From Sorex araneus (Eukaryota > Chordata > Mammalia > Eulipotyphla > Soricidae), in assembly GCF_027595985.1 (NCBI RefSeq), contig NC_073311.1, forward strand, positions 49,142,463 through 49,206,462: a DNA stretch of 64,000 nt, given 5' to 3'. The translations under genes were made by a program, and so were the position numbers. Below, piece by piece: positions 21,431 through 34,360 of the stretch. Each line of letters begins with the position of its first letter. Position 1 is the stretch's first letter. The notes beneath the pieces are model-generated. The model did no database searches. It saw only the letters and a program-made list of their open reading frames with translations, and was not told where the DNA came from.

Positions 21431-23240
21431 CTTTACTTATAGCCTGAAGAGAGGTATTTGGGACTAAAGGAGATATGATAATATATGATTGATATAGAAT
21501 GTAAGACTCAATGCAACTCCAATCCCATCTTTTTTGTTTTTGATATTTGGAGAGTCAAAGAACTTCATTGATGGTGTTAAAGAAATCTGCATTTTTTTGC
21601 AGAGATTGCCTTCATAATTTTTCTGAAAAATGTCCCTTAGCTCCCTTAGGTGAATGAGTCACCTGGGCCCCACTTCCTCTGCTTTTACTTGAAATGGTTT
21701 TACAGCATGTGGTGGCAAATGATCTCATTCTTCCTCACAATGGCCGAGTGAAGCACCACAAGTGAAATAGCCCTCATTATACAGCAGCGGTAACAGAGAT
21801 TGGAAGACTTGAGGAATTTTCCATAATTACAGAGTTAGTAGGAGGTAGAACTTGAATGGCTGTTGAGAAGATCTTGGAAGAGGGAGATTTACGATGATCC
21901 TTATTTATATCAATAGAGAATTGCTCGAGGAGCTTTACACTATTTTAATGACTAGGGGCTTGAGTGATTAAATCTATTAATTCTCTATTCCCTCACAGAG
22001 TCACGTTCTTTTTGCTTTCAGCTTCTCACAGCTGCTTTAATTGAAAGGGATTAGAGAAACACAGGAGTGTAAAATTTTCCTTTCATGAACCCTGGGGACT
22101 ATCTACCTAAAATGTATCTTCCAGACAAGATGATGTCATCGGGATTGAACTTGTATTTAGGAACTGTTAACATGCCTGTTCTGAGTGAGTCACCTTCCTT
22201 TGGGATTTCAAATTTAGGCAGTATCAAATCTAATAAACATTAAAATAAAAACTGGTATGATGGAAAGAGTTATAATATATTCCAAATGAACAAAGAAATT
22301 CAGTCTCTGGTGCAGGGGCAATGGTTACTTTTATCTGTTTCTCCTTTAACCAAACCTTGAAACTTATTACCTACCCAACAGTACTAAATATATTAATAAG
22401 TATACAGGAAATAGGAAAATAATAAGTGGTATTTAGAAATAAATCATCCTAAAGAGCTAAATAAACAATTCCTCTTTATCTTAGATTAGAGTACCTGACG
22501 TTATTGATATCTCTTTAAGGAGTTGTCACCATATACCACACCTACATCACCGAATGTACCCACAGTTCTTCTCATTGATGGTGAAAGTACACTTGGGATG
22601 GGATGAATCATACAGAGACAAGATCTAAAACTTAGCGCTGGGGTTCAGTTGAGTACCTTAAATGAGAATTTCCACTCAGTTCTAGGGATTATATCTAGTA
22701 ACTTCTAGAATATTTTGAATATGAGAGAGAGCTAGAGAGTGAATGAAGTGTGTCTGTTTGAGAGACAGGGCGGTGCGGGGTGGGGGGGGGAGCAGGAGGG
22801 AGATTGAGAACAAACCAGATCATCAGAAATTTTGAAAGTAGTTTATCAGCTGTCCGTGGTGCTGAATTATGTCAGTGATTAGTATTCTGGGGATGGATAT
22901 TTTGACCTGAAGGGGTGTGTGTGTGGGGGGGAGGGGGAACAGAAATAAAATCAGATATTTTAACTGCATAAAAATCAATATACATATAAAATAATAATTA
23001 TCTATATGCTTATGAGCAATAGAACACAGACAATAAGCAGATAAGCAGGGAGTTAACAGAAATAGTTAATGCATAGAAGTATCTAGAAAATATACCATTT
23101 GTATCTCTCTTCTTAAGTATTGGATCTAAAAGATAGCTAAAAAATGTCAGTTGGTCCATACTACATTATCAATTCATATTTTTGAGTGAAAATAAAATAT
23201 TTTTGAGTGAATGTGAATAAATGCAGTGATACTGCTTAAA
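21431..23240. other. No gene; antisense MIR relic at 21758-21890; G-rich runs at 22.77 and 22.92 kb
   Basis: The piece agagattggaagacttgagg...agagttagtaggaggtagaa fits a reversed MIR. G runs (gtggggggggga near 22780; gggggggaggggg near 22925) could form quadruplexes. The rest is unassigned. Confidence 0.4.
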
Positions 23241-23244
23241 AGGT

Positions 23245-23442
23245 GAGTAGGATCAGAGATACAGGCTCTTGTGTTTGCCTGCATGCAAAGAGCTTGCTTT
23301 TCATGCAGGCAACCACAATTCAGTCCCCAGCACCATGTATAGTTCCCTGAGGACCACCAGGTGTGATCCCTGAGAACAAAGTCAGGAGTATGCAATGAGC
23401 ACTGCTGGGCATGATCCATAAAACAAACAAATAAGCAGGTGA
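23245..23442 (+). mobile_element. SINE family 1, old copy
   Basis: Decayed head (ggatcagagatacaggctc), box B caattcagtccccagcacc, body tagttccctgaggacc and 3' cactgctgggcatgatcc. Part of the head region (gcctgcatgcaaagagcttg) is partly duplicated. Confidence 0.75.
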
Positions 23443-23444
23443 AT

Positions 23445-23590
23445 AAAAATTCAGTGCTCGAAGTGAGGGCTCTGTAACTGAATTGCTGGGGTCCATATCC
23501 TGGTGTGTGACTTTGGACAAGCCATTTAATATGTAAACAACAGAGCTTTCTCAAAGGGTTATAATGAGTATCTAAAAACTTAGATACTTA
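23445..23590 (+). mobile_element. MIR element with characteristic deletions
   Basis: Follows the MIR order (gctctgtaactgaattgctg, gtgtgtgactttggacaag, ctcaaagggttataatgag) but lacks two internal stretches of the consensus. The copy at 20.06 kb lacks the same two. Confidence 0.7.
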
Positions 23591-24008
23591 AAACTGAATT
23601 TGCAATATTGGAAGTGAAATGTATTATTTATGACCATTGCTTCTTATTTCCATTACCATTTTCACAGATATTTATAAATAATATCACATTCATAATAATT
23701 ATTAAACTCCCTTAAGAGATTATTATTTATCATACATACTAATTTACTAATTCCTTACAGTAACACCATATTTAAAGAAATTTTACTCTTTTGATTATAA
23801 TTTTAATTAGAAATTTAAGTTTATAATTTAACCACTCACTATCTAACTAACCCAGAGCAACAGAATAAGTTTAGAACTAAGCTTTGGAGCTATGATGTCT
23901 GAAATCAAATTCTAGATGCTTTAAATAAAACACTTTTGCTGCTTTTCAATATTTGGTTTCCTTAATATTGGTGATAGGTAGGTAGAGTAAATTAATTTAA
24001 AATTTTAT
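23591..24008. other. AT-rich unassigned sequence
   Basis: Nothing recognised beyond AT richness. Confidence 0.4.
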
Positions 24009-24009
24009 T

Positions 24010-24181
24010 ATTTTTTTGCTTTTTGGGTCACACCTGGTGATGCACAGGGTGACTCCTGGCTCATGCACTCAGGAATTACTCCTGGCAGTGCTCAGGGGAT
24101 CATATGGGATGCTGGAAATCGAACCTGGGTTGGCCGAGTGCAAGGCAAACACCCTACCCGCTGTGCTATTGCTCCAGCCCC
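24010..24181 (-). mobile_element. SINE family 1, antisense, fairly young
   Basis: tttttgctttttgggtcac, full body, box B cgaacctgggtt and head ctattgctccagcccc are all present. Confidence 0.93.
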
Positions 24182-25222
24182 TATTCTAAACACTTTTAAA
24201 TATACTTTTGCTCTGTTAGTCTTGACTTGATAGGAGAACTTATGTTTTTGTTTGTTTGTTTGCTCTATTCACCTCTAACCCAGATACCAAAATAATTCTG
24301 ATAATTATTTTAATTTTATTGTGTCAGTAGTCCAAATTTGAGTGCTGAACATTTTTCACTTGCAATTGTACTTGCAGAGTGAGCATAATAATCTGCCGCT
24401 CATGTCCAGTCAGAAGGAATGTGCTGGTACACCATTGTTTTGTTTCCATTTCTTTTCAATGCTAGACTTCTACTCAGGTGTATCTGAATTGCACGCACTA
24501 TTTTCAATTTTCAGTAGGAGACTGCACATAAAAGAAATAATGAAAGCTGCATTATTATGGTCCTAGAAAATAACTGGAAATGGGGTAATCAATTTTTTCA
24601 GGGTTATTTCTTTTCCCCCATTTTGACTGCTCAACTTCCATCCATCTGAATGGGAAAAATGTTAAGCAGATGCTGATTGCTGTTGGGCATGGCTTAAATT
24701 ACTAGAGTAGAGCAGCTTTACAGATAAATTGGTTTACACCTCTCACTCTGCCAAGATGTCATCCTTTAGCTATATTCATAAAAGCTCTTCTCTCATTAGT
24801 CAGTGATAGGCATAACTATAATGTATCCACAGTGAAAATGTATCAGCATGCACAAGGCAGTAACATTTTTAAGAACTATGTGCTAAGACCCAGGCTAAAT
24901 TATTTGCTATTTTATTTCATTTAACCCATGTAATGATTTATTTAGATCTATACTGTTATTGTTGTCATTGTATATATGAAAAAAACAAAGCACCAAAAAT
25001 AAACTCATATGACGCGGTTATCCTTGGTAGTTATGAAAATTGATGACAGAGTTGAAGATAGGAGATAGTATTCTAGAGACAATACTCTGATTCTATGTTC
25101 TGATACTTCCTAAATACCTGCGCATTTAAGTACTTATACTTCAATAACATTGAATTCGTCTATATATTGTTCCAGGACTATGCAAGATACCAAGGATGCT
25201 ATGGTTACTAAAAGATAGTATG
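24182..25222. other. Unassigned; MIR-like stretch near 24870-24990
   Basis: The piece ctatgtgctaagacccaggc...tatttcatttaacccatgta resembles a MIR/L2 3' region. Otherwise nothing recognised. Confidence 0.35.
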
Positions 25223-25224
25223 TC

Positions 25225-25738
25225 CCATAGAATTATTGCACCCATTTGTGGGATATAAAAACATAGTATGAAACTATTACCCAAGGACAGTAGAAATAAG
25301 GGTCAGTACTGGTCCATGGCTAGAAGCTTGCCACAAGTGATGGGGGAGTGGGCATTTAGGATAGAGAAGGGACCACTCTGATAGCAATGGTTAGAAATGA
25401 TCACTCTGGAAAAGAATTAAGTGCTGAAGGTAGATAAAGGGATATACATGATAACATTTCAGTACCTATATTGCAAACCATAATGCCCAGAAGGAAAGAG
25501 AGATTGAGTGAGTGAGTGAGAGAGAGAAAGAGAGAGAGAAAAAAGGAGAGAGAGAGAGAGCAGAAAAGATCCTGCAATAGAGGAAGATTGGGGGCTGGTA
25601 GTGTGGGAACTTGGGATATTGGTGGTGGGAAATATACACTGGTGAAGGGATGAGTGTTAAAACATTGTATTACTGAACTCCAATCATGAACAACTTCATA
25701 ACTGTGTGCCTCATGGTGATTTAATTAAAAAAATAATA
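25225..25738 (+). mobile_element. L1 3' UTR and terminus
   Basis: Begins at the ttgcacccatttgtgggata motif that follows ORF2 in this L1 group, passes cagtacctatattgcaaacc and a (GA)n tract (25500-25560), then ggtggtgggaaatatacact and gcctcatggtgatttaatt. The same order is seen at 54.87-55.37 kb. Confidence 0.82.
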
Positions 25739-25871
25739 TCCCCTCCCTAAGATACATAAGACTTAATGTGAAAGTTGTAATAAAGGAAGGGCAACACAAA
25801 AGAGAAATTGAAAAGGTATGGTAGGAGGAGATAATGAGATGGACCAACCATTGTTTAAATTTAAAAACTCA

Positions 25872-26042
25872 TATGACACAAGCCAGAGTGGTAGTATGGT
25901 AGGTAGAGCATTTGCTTACATGAATCCAACCCATGTTCAATACCCAGCACTCCATATGGTCCCCCAAACACCTCCATGAGTGATCCCTAAGCACAGAGCT
26001 AGCAGCAATCCCTGAACACCACCAAATATGCCCCCCAAATCA
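25872..26042 (+). mobile_element. SINE family 1, old copy
   Basis: agccagagtggtagtatgg, box B catgttcaatacccagc, body tatggtcccccaaacacc; ends caaatatgccccccaaa. Confidence 0.8.
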
Positions 26043-26065
26043 AAACAGTAAATTGAAAATCTCAG

Positions 26066-26215
26066 AGGAGGGCCGAGGAGATAGTACAGCTGTTTACCTT
26101 GAGTCCTGTGCTCCCTGGTTTGAATCCCCAGAACCATAAATTGTACCCTAAACACCATCAGACCTCAGTCCTAACCACAGAGCCACAGAGAGACCCAAAA
26201 GACAAGATGTGCCTC
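26066..26215 (+). mobile_element. SINE family 1, old copy in tandem with the previous
   Basis: gggccgaggagatagtacag, box B ggtttgaatccccag, then a decayed body. It lies about 25 bases after the preceding copy in the same orientation. Confidence 0.7.
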
Positions 26216-26329
26216 ATCCTCCAAATGAAAAATTAATAGAAACAGAGGAACCAGCAAAGGTACTGGAGTGAAAAATTGCACCATTGGAAACAGGAAAGAC
26301 AGGACAGCACAGACATCCTAAACCTCAGA

Positions 26330-26480
26330 GCCAGGCTGCTGGGATTTGAATCTTGGTTCTATCTGGTGACCCTGGCCAGTTTCTCAACTTCCCTGTGCCT
26401 CAGTTTATCATTTGAGAACAGCAGTACCAACATGTCGTAGGTAGAGCAATGAGGACTGAATGGGTCAAGGTACAAGAACA
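26330..26480 (+). mobile_element. MIR element
   Basis: Contains gctgggatttgaatcttggt, ctggtgaccctggccag and cctgtgcctcagtttatca in MIR consensus order. Confidence 0.75.
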
Positions 26481-26499
26481 ATTTAAATCGATTCTGGAA

Positions 26500-28095
26500 T
26501 ATTTCTTAAAGGTAGCCTACAATTGCTAGGTGTCACCCTTGTCATCCACAACTTTTATTACTCTTGATGCTTATTAATCCCTGGTGGCTCTATTATAGAT
26601 AATACCAATTAGATTGAGCCACACAATATAATTTTCTCTTTAGTCTCTTTAAGCTGTCCAGAGGCATCAATACACAGATTTTCTTCACAAAATATAATTT
26701 GCCAGAAACGGCCCTCATCTCCTTTAGGATATAAAAGAACTGTGGCATGCTGAACCAGCCATTCAGAGATGAACCAGCAAATTAGTGCTGTTTGGAAATC
26801 TCCCCTCAAGGGCTGAGTTTTTTCTGTGTCTCAAGGAAAGAAGAGGAAGGGACATAGCTGTTCTGCCATGGGAAAAACCCATATTACTGGACCACCCTTC
26901 TTCCCAACAATGAGTTATTGGTCTGCTGCAAGCAGGGAACTAAAGAGTGACCCGCTTTTGTGTGCTCAGAAACGTGTATTGGGAGCAATAATGACTCCTA
27001 ATGCTGGAGTTTTAGACAAAAGGACTGTGAGGTTCAGAGCCCTGCTTATCTTTTTCCCTCCTTCCTTTGTAAATTTTGGGTTAACAGAGTTCCATGAAAA
27101 TCACAACATAATTATAGCCAGGAAGCTTGGGTTCCAGTTCTGGCTTTGACATTAACTGGGTTCTGATCATTGTAATTACTGTGTGCCAGACATGGTTCCA
27201 GTCCATAATTCACTCATCAGATTCTTGAAAGAGCTCAGTGATTTGTTATAGGCACTCATCAGGCTTTCTATGCTATGCTATGATAACAATTTCCAAACTT
27301 CGGTGGTTTGGTTCTAATATCCATTGTAGATATGTGATAATTCTCATCCACACTGTAACACAGGCTTTAGGTTAATAAACTGACTTTTTTGTTTCTGACT
27401 AAATGTTCAGGGAAAAGAAAGGGTAAATCAAGCACTGACTCCTAAAATCTTCCATTTGTAAATAGAACCATGATTTAAAAAACATATTTTGTAACCATAT
27501 CATTCAAGCTGGCATGGAAGAGATAGTATATATGACTGAAAGAGGAATACCAGGATATTGATGAACAGCTATAAGGTTTCTGTGCTATACTATTATTTTT
27601 AATATACAGATTATGAAATTAGAAAGCAAAGAGCTCAACTTGCCCAAACTTATGAAGTTAGTAAGTGGTAAAGCAAGACAAAGCTTTTAACTCTGGGGAT
27701 CAGCTACAGAAATTACTCTTAAATACCATGTACAAATAAAATTTTCCAAAGTACTATGCCTGTTGAGTTTGTTTCTTCATCTGTAAAAATAGGGGACCCC
27801 CCTTCCATACTTTACAAAGAATCTACTTAGAAAGCATCTGTTATTTCGTCTTTCATTCAGTAATTGGAATATCTACTATGTATCAATTATTTTAATTTTC
27901 AGAAACAGTAGGTGAAAAAGACTGTGCTTCTGTGCTCCTATAAAGTGCATTCCTTCTTACCACATGAGATATTGGTTAGCAAATAAAATAAATAAGGAAA
28001 TAGATCAATGAACAAGCCTAAATCTATGCTCAATAAAAAATAATGATATCACTATTATCTGGATTGTGTCCCATTACAAATTGTTGAAATACGAT
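26500..28095. other. No gene; antisense MIR relic near 27590-27700
   Basis: The piece acagattatgaaattagaaa...aagttagtaagtggtaaagc is a reversed MIR core. The 107-codon open frame at 26826-27149 has no domain and no splice or start context I can support. Confidence 0.4.
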
Positions 28096-28099
28096 AAGC

Positions 28100-28253
28100 G
28101 CATTTGGGGGGCACACCCGCTTTTACTTAGGACTTATTGTTATCTAGGATCTCTTATGGTGGGCTTGGTGACTATATGTGGCATGGGAGACTGAGCCCAG
28201 GTTGACCACATGCTAGGCAAGTGCCCTCCCTACTGTATAGTCTCTATGGCCCA
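28100..28253 (-). mobile_element. SINE family 1, very old copy
   Basis: Antisense remnants: ggggggcacacccgc, atatgtggcatgggagac, gagcccaggttgaccac and gtatagtctctatggccc. Confidence 0.65.
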
Positions 28254-28431
28254 AATAAGCATATGTTTGAAGCCAACCAGTCATCCAACAGTCTACCACA
28301 TCCTGAAAAGGATAATTACTGTCATAAATGAAAGTGACTTGGAGAGGATCTTTCCACTGAGAGATGAGGAGGGGAGCATCTCAAGGAGTAACATTTGAGC
28401 TGAACTTTTATTTATGTTTTGTTTTAAAAAT

Positions 28432-28640
28432 TGCAAATTAATCACTGTGAGATACAGTTATAGACTTACAAACGTCATGCTTTTGTTCCAGTCATACAAT
28501 GATAGAGTATCCATCCCTCCACCAGTGCCCATTCTCCACCACCAATGATCCCAGTGTCCCTCCTGCCACCCCCACCCCATCCCCAGCTGTCTCTCTCATC
28601 CACTTTACTCTCTCTCTCCTTTTGGATGTTACAGTTGATG
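28432..28640 (-). mobile_element. L1 3' end, antisense
   Basis: Antisense terminus attaatcactgtgagatac, then cacaatgatagag-like and catccctccaccagtgcc phrases and a C-rich tract (cacccccaccccatcccc). 5'-truncated. Confidence 0.8.
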
Positions 28641-28874
28641 CAGAGATTTTGGGAACATAGGGAATAGTAAGAAAAAGCTCATGGAGCAGAAACAAACTTG
28701 TCATACTTATGGAAAAGAGTGATTAGAATAGCTGATTTTCAATGAATGAGGAAGAATATGGTCAATGTGAAGATGCAGAGGGAGGTAGGATTCAGACCAC
28801 AAACAAACAAACAAAGACAATAACCCAGTATGTCAGTGGTTTTGCAAACTTGTTTGGGGTTAAAAATCTCTTTA

Positions 28875-29040
28875 GGGGGCTGGAGTGATAGCGCAGCGGG
28901 TAGGGCATTTGCGTTGCACGTGGCCGACCTGGGTTCCATTCCCAGCATCCCATATGGTCCCCTGAGCACTACCAGGAGTAATTCCTGAGTGCATGAGCCA
29001 GGAGTCACCCCTGTACATTGCCGGGTGTGACCCCCTCCAA
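28875..29040 (+). mobile_element. SINE family 1, young, with target duplication
   Basis: ggggctggagtgatagcgc start, box B gggttccattccc (CG lost), full body and a C-rich variant end (gaccccctcc). The target repeat aaaatctcttt precedes and follows it. Confidence 0.93.
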
Positions 29041-29049
29041 AAAAAATCT

Positions 29050-31005
29050 CTTTGAGGATCTGTTGAAGATCTTATATGTCCTTGTTAGAAAAGACCACAC
29101 TCATAATTTCACCATGATATGAAGGAATTTCACAGCTCCAACCTCCATGTCTACCTAGACCACAGGCTGGGAACTTCAAAAAAAAGTTGAAGACATTTTT
29201 AACAGTACAGAAAAGAAAAGAAGCAGTAGAGAAAAGAAAAGAAACAGTAGAGACAAGAAAAGAGAGAAATTGACCTTGTTTACAAGCTTTCTCTGATAAC
29301 GATAAAAAATTATTTAGCATTTTTCATAATCCTGTTTGGTCCAGGATGAGAATCAAGGAGAAGAGGCTTTAGGCTAAACCGGCAGCCAATGAATGACAGG
29401 CAAAGGATGCTAACCAAGACTGACTTCATTCCCAAGATATTATTATTCACATTTTTATTTTTAGAGATAAAGTTCAGTTTTCCCTTGTCAGGGGGGCGTC
29501 ATTAGGTGACGGATTTTTATTTCCACTGGCTGAGGCAGCTGACTGTGCCTGAGTAGTGCAAGAGCGAGCAGCTCAGACTCTCAGTTTCTGTTTCTTTGCT
29601 GCCACACGGGTTCTAATGTCAGGCTTATTACTCCCAGCAGAGCAGTGAAATACAATCCCTACCCCACAAGCAATTAAGGCAGCATCAACTTGCTCCATGT
29701 CTGCTCCCTCTGTGTGGATGCCAGTCCACTCCAAGCCTTTTCCAGTGGTTTCGATGCTGCTCCAAGGAGTCATTTGCTGACTATCATCTCTCTTAATTAG
29801 GGACTTAATGTATTGCTGTCAATCCCTTGAACAAAATGAGGATAGAGACCTAAAAAACAAGGTGTGACCATTCATTTAAAGATAATCAGCTTTGAAGCTG
29901 CTTGACAATGGATATTGATTTCCTAATCAATTGTTTTTCTGCTGAGAGAGGTTCTCAACAGCCCGAGGGATCCACACATTTACTTAGTCACTCAACAGAT
30001 ACCGGCAGGAAATTGCTTATACTGAGACGAGCAAAGAAGCTACCTTCTCTGGAAAACCACATATATTAGAATTGTGTGAGGCTCCATTTTGAACATAATG
30101 AAGAAAGAATAATGGGCAACAGATCTGTCTACAAATCAGTCACTGCAATTTCCTTTCTCTTGTAGCCTTATACAGAAATTAACACTGAATATCCTTTGTA
30201 GCAGTGTTCTACAATCTTTTTTAAATGCCTTAAGACCAGTGAAAATAGGAGAAATAATTTTCAGAATCCTAAGATGAAAACCAAAAAAAAAAACTAATTC
30301 ATGATGAGAATATTTATGTATTGATGTTTTAATAGTACTGCTACGTGGTCCAGGCATGCCATGTGCTAAGTGTAATTACCTTTTCAGAAACTGGTAGGAA
30401 ATTTCTGCAGACAGGCACTGGTTTGCAGATGGGCAGTTAAAATCACTTCCCAATAGAACATACTCTAAATATATTATTTCTAATGTCAAAACATAGTTGG
30501 ATTTATTTCCTCATCCCCTTTTGTTGGGGAATAGTTTTCTCCAACGGTGCCTGGACACATTGCACACTGGGTCCAGGCAGACATGGGGCGAAGGAGGACA
30601 GGGGCTCGGAGTAAACACCCTCTGGGAGTAGCTGATGGCTGTTCACTTGACTGCCAAATATGCATGTAGTTTGTAGAGGGTCTCAGCCTACAGGAAGATT
30701 CAATCACATAAAGTTTAGCATTATTGGCCTATTACCTTTCCTATTCTGCTTTGCCCCAGTCCAACCCCAGTCAAGGCTAGATGTTGTGGATAGGATGATT
30801 TGCTATGCATATGTAACAGTTCTGTGTCTTGGGCTCATGTGACTAGAAGGGCGAGTGAGGCTCAAAGCCGAACACCTGGTGCTGACACCCTGTTTTTGCC
30901 AATTTTGACCAGTTATCCCTCCCACAGGACCTTGCTTCAGGACCGCTTTGCAAGGTTGGGTCTTATCTGCTCCAGTGCCTATAGCCATGCTCCACACCCC
31001 TTCCT
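29050..31005. other. Unassigned sequence
   Basis: No exon, RNA or clear repeat recognised. A minus-strand open frame at 29573-29773 lacks recognisable domains; its surroundings are less AT-rich than average here. Confidence 0.35.
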
Positions 31006-31007
31006 GT

Positions 31008-31215
31008 AGAGGACATTCCAAGTGATGCTTAGTGACCACCTAGGGCCAGGGTTCAAACTCAGAGTCTTACACATGATAAGCATGTGCTCTACCACTGAAG
31101 TCACATGCACAGCCCCCTTTTTTTGAAGATCAAATTGAGATACTTTGCACAGTCAAACAGCAATGACTTGCATGAGCTGAGAGTTGCATCTCATCCAAAG
31201 TCTTAATTCTTTCAT
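31008..31215. repeat. Local duplication, copy 1
   Basis: Shares gaggacattccaagt, cacatgataagcatgtgctc, tactttgcaca and cagcaatgacttgca with 31717-31930 in the same order. It contains an antisense tRNA-SINE-like head (ggttcaaactcagag...gctctaccactgaag) different from SINE family 1. Confidence 0.75.
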
Positions 31216-31716
31216 TATACTAGTCTCCCTCAGTTGCAAAATAAGCATTATCATCCCTTAACTTTCTACTTGCAGTTTTTTTTTAGTCAGTTGAGTCAGC
31301 ACCATTCATAGGCAATGATAGTGGATGGAGTCTGGCTTCATTAGGTGTCCTATCTAGGTTATCTGCAATAGAGCTAGGTTGTAATAAAACAAGTTGTCTG
31401 TAGGCATGATGATATCATTGAATATACTATTTACTGGAACCTATTTGCAATATTCTTTATGAAATGCTAGGAATAAAGTCATGAACAAGGCACAGTGTGC
31501 ATTATGAGGCTGACAGTCAGGTGATACCAGAGTTGCATATCAGTGATACCAGAGTCAGGTGTATACATGGTTGTGGTATAGCCAGAAATTTCTCACACAA
31601 TTGGGAATTATAGACAGCAAAACTGCCATGATCATAGTCAGCACATGAGAGACCCCAGAGACTTGAGCTCATAACCATATGCTTGAAAATCAGACTCTCT
31701 AAGCCATGGTCCTATT

Positions 31717-31930
31717 CCTACAGAGGACATTCCAAGTAATCAGGTACACTGGTGTCAGGAATAAAAATCAGGGTCTCACACATGATAAGCATGTGCTCTA
31801 CCTCTGGTTTCACATGCGCTTCCCCGTTTTATGGAAGAGTCCCTTTTTATGCTTTGTTATACTTTGCACAAACAGCAATGACTTGCAAGTGATAAGAGTT
31901 GAATCCCAGCCCAAATGGGGTCCTAACTCC
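31717..31930. repeat. Local duplication, copy 2
   Basis: Direct-oriented partner of 31008-31215, offset about 709 bp. Small indels separate the copies; the DNA between them is not duplicated, so this is a dispersed, not tandem, copy. Confidence 0.75.
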
Positions 31931-32060
31931 ATCCCATTAACCATCATCACTGAGGTACTGATAGGTTCATGCATACATCGTACCAACATCACATCCACCA
32001 CCAGTGTATCCACTTCCCACCACCAGTGTGACCAAAGTGTCTCCCAGCTAAGCCAGTTCT
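31925..32060 (-). mobile_element. L1 3' end fragment, antisense
   Basis: On minus it contains ggtggtggatgtgatg and catgaacctatcagtacctc, parallel to the L1 end at 36.80-36.93 kb (ggtggtggatgtggtg, catgaaacaatgattgac). Confidence 0.55.
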
Positions 32061-32099
32061 GTGGGCCAATTCTCCAGTTCTGTTGACTTTGCAGACCCT

Positions 32100-32710
32100 T
32101 GTTTTTATAATGTGATTTACTTAACCTAACATGTTAAACATACTGTGACTGTAACATGTAGAAAATAATGTAAAAATAATTGATGAGACCACTTAAATGA
32201 TACTTTTACACCAAGTATTCAAAATATATGCTACTTTACACTTCCAGAACATCTTAAAATAATTGAAAAACATTTAAACTAAATCAATCCATTGACATCA
32301 ACTAGATTAATGAAGTGCTTATATATCAGGGCAAACAACCCATGCATTGAGTGCGTTATGATTCAATTGTAGCCTTATGCAACACAAAACCTAGAGTGAA
32401 ATGTACATTTACCCAAACCAAATATATTTTTCTTTAATAGAAAAATTGTTTTGCATTATAAAGTTTAAATATAAGGTAATCCAAAAATATTAAAATCTTT
32501 TAAATGTAATTTTAAGTCATATATCAAATGTTTAGCATCATATGCAACCACTGGCTACTATATTGGACAACACTTGCCTGACACATTACATATTGCCATC
32601 CATGAATAAATAGACTCAAATATACATCTTGCATCAACTTCAGATTTAAACCTTGTTCTTAGTTAACTTCTCTTCTCTAATCTAAATTCAATAGAGACAA
32701 TATTCAGTTA
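32100..32710. other. AT-rich unassigned sequence
   Basis: Nothing recognised. Confidence 0.4.
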
Positions 32711-32711
32711 A

Positions 32712-33005
32712 AAATTTTTTTTATTAGTGAATCACCGAGGAAGGAGTACAGTTACAAACTTATGAACTTTCATGTTTGCATTATAGTCATACAATGATCG
32801 ATTACCCATCCCTCCAACAGTGCCCATTCTCCCCCACCAATGTTCCCAACATTCCCCCACACCACCCTACCCCATCCCCCACCATCCCACCCCACCTCAG
32901 CACAGGGCATTGCCTTTTGTTCTCTTTCCTTTTGGGTGTTGTGGTTTGCAATAGAGGTATTGAGTGGCCATCATGTTTGGTCTATAGTCTACTTTTGGCA
33001 CGCAT
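32712..33005 (-). mobile_element. L1 3' end, antisense
   Basis: Antisense terminus ttattagtgaatcaccgag, then acttatgaactttcatg, atccctccaacagtgccc, a strongly C-rich tract (32850-32895) and gtattgagtggccatcatg, as in the 9.19-kb element. Confidence 0.85.
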
Positions 33006-33009
33006 AAGG

Positions 33010-34105
33010 AAATAATTGAAAGAAATTAGAATAAAGTAAAATGTTTATTTAGGGAAAAGAGAAAAGTAAAGACGCTTCTGCAAGTGCAGGGAGTGGGAGC
33101 CCAAGGGGAATACCTAATATGCAATTTTTAACACCCTAGTGGGGATTCGAGAGGTTGGAATGGTATAGACCACCATTTGTGGCTGAAGGCAGCATAGTGA
33201 AATGGAGAAAAACACTGGACCTTGGGCCAAATGACGGCTGTTGGAGTCTCCACTCCATAGCACATTAGCCTGTGTGGGTTAGATTTCTCCTCTTAAAAAG
33301 AAATTGCTTAATTCTTCCACATATTTTCTGTGAGGATCAAATAAAAATATTTCTATTTATAAGTTTTAAAACACTGTCCAAATGCTACTGTTTTTGTCTT
33401 GTCTGTGCCAGTGGGAAATCTGGCTCGGGCTGAATACCAAACAACTCAAAGAGAGTCTTTCTGTCTTAGAGAGCAGGGTGGCATTGGGGTGTGGCTGGGA
33501 GCACGTGCTGCTGTAAGAGGGTGCAGAGCACAAACAGGAATATATTGATGCCTTCCTGTTATGGTAGCCAATCACAGTCACACACAGAACTAGCAACGAT
33601 TTTCATCCTCTACTTTCTTGCTTTCAGACATCTGGTCAACCTTGGTTTGAATATACTAATATAACAACCTATTTTGAGAGAAAAATAGAAATGGCATATG
33701 GACATAACTTTCATTACAGTAGATTGTTCTATTTTTAGTTATTGTTGTTTATATTTTACTTTGTCTTATTTATTCATTATATTTTGTCATAGATATGTAT
33801 ATATAGGAAAAATATGTTTAGGATTCAAAACTAATTATGATTTCAAACTTTGACTGGGAGTCTTAGAACATATCCCCTAACAGATAAGGTGGAACTTCAC
33901 TGTTTCTCTGTTGTTCTTTCTGTTTCAAACTGTAAACCTTAATAGGGAGTGCAAGCTGGAGAATCAGGTCAGTCAACCACCCTAAAATCTCTAGCTACTA
34001 AGTGATTTAAGATTTAGAATTTAGCAGCTATTTAATTAAATTTTTAATTTTATTAAATTGCCATGTCTTATTTTTCCATCAGTAATATAGGGGATAGTAT
34101 TAGAA
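33010..34105. other. No gene; possible MIR relic near 33190-33310
   Basis: The stretch ggcagcatagtgaaatggag...cttgggccaaatgac may be a MIR 5' region. Otherwise unassigned. Confidence 0.35.
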
Positions 34106-34123
34106 CCTATCTAATTGGGTTGG

Positions 34124-34360
34124 ACGGTAGCACAGCAGTAGGGCTTTTGCCTTGCACACATCTGACCCAGGTTGGATTCCTCTGTCCCTCTCAGAGAGCC
34201 GGCAAACTAATGAGAGTATCCTGCCCACAAAGCAGAGCCTGACAAGCTACCCATGGTGTACTCAATATGCCAAAAACAGTAAAAACAAGTCTCACAATGG
34301 AGACGTTACTGGTGCCCGCTCGAGCAAATCTATGAACAATGGAACGACATTGCTACAGTG
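34124..34360 (+). mobile_element. SINE family 2, full short variant with target duplication
   Basis: tRNA head (ggtagcacagcagtagggc), box B ggttggattcc, then the family-2 body ccctctcagagagccggc, atgccaaaaacagtaa, gagacgttactggtgccc and tail gaacgacattgctacagtg. The 13-bp repeat ctaattgggttgg flanks it at 34111-34123 and 34361-34373. Confidence 0.95.

Noticed and set aside
29573..29773. Minus-strand open frame as a conserved exon
   Set aside because: Only 66 codons, no recognised domain, no convincing splice-site pair; could be chance.
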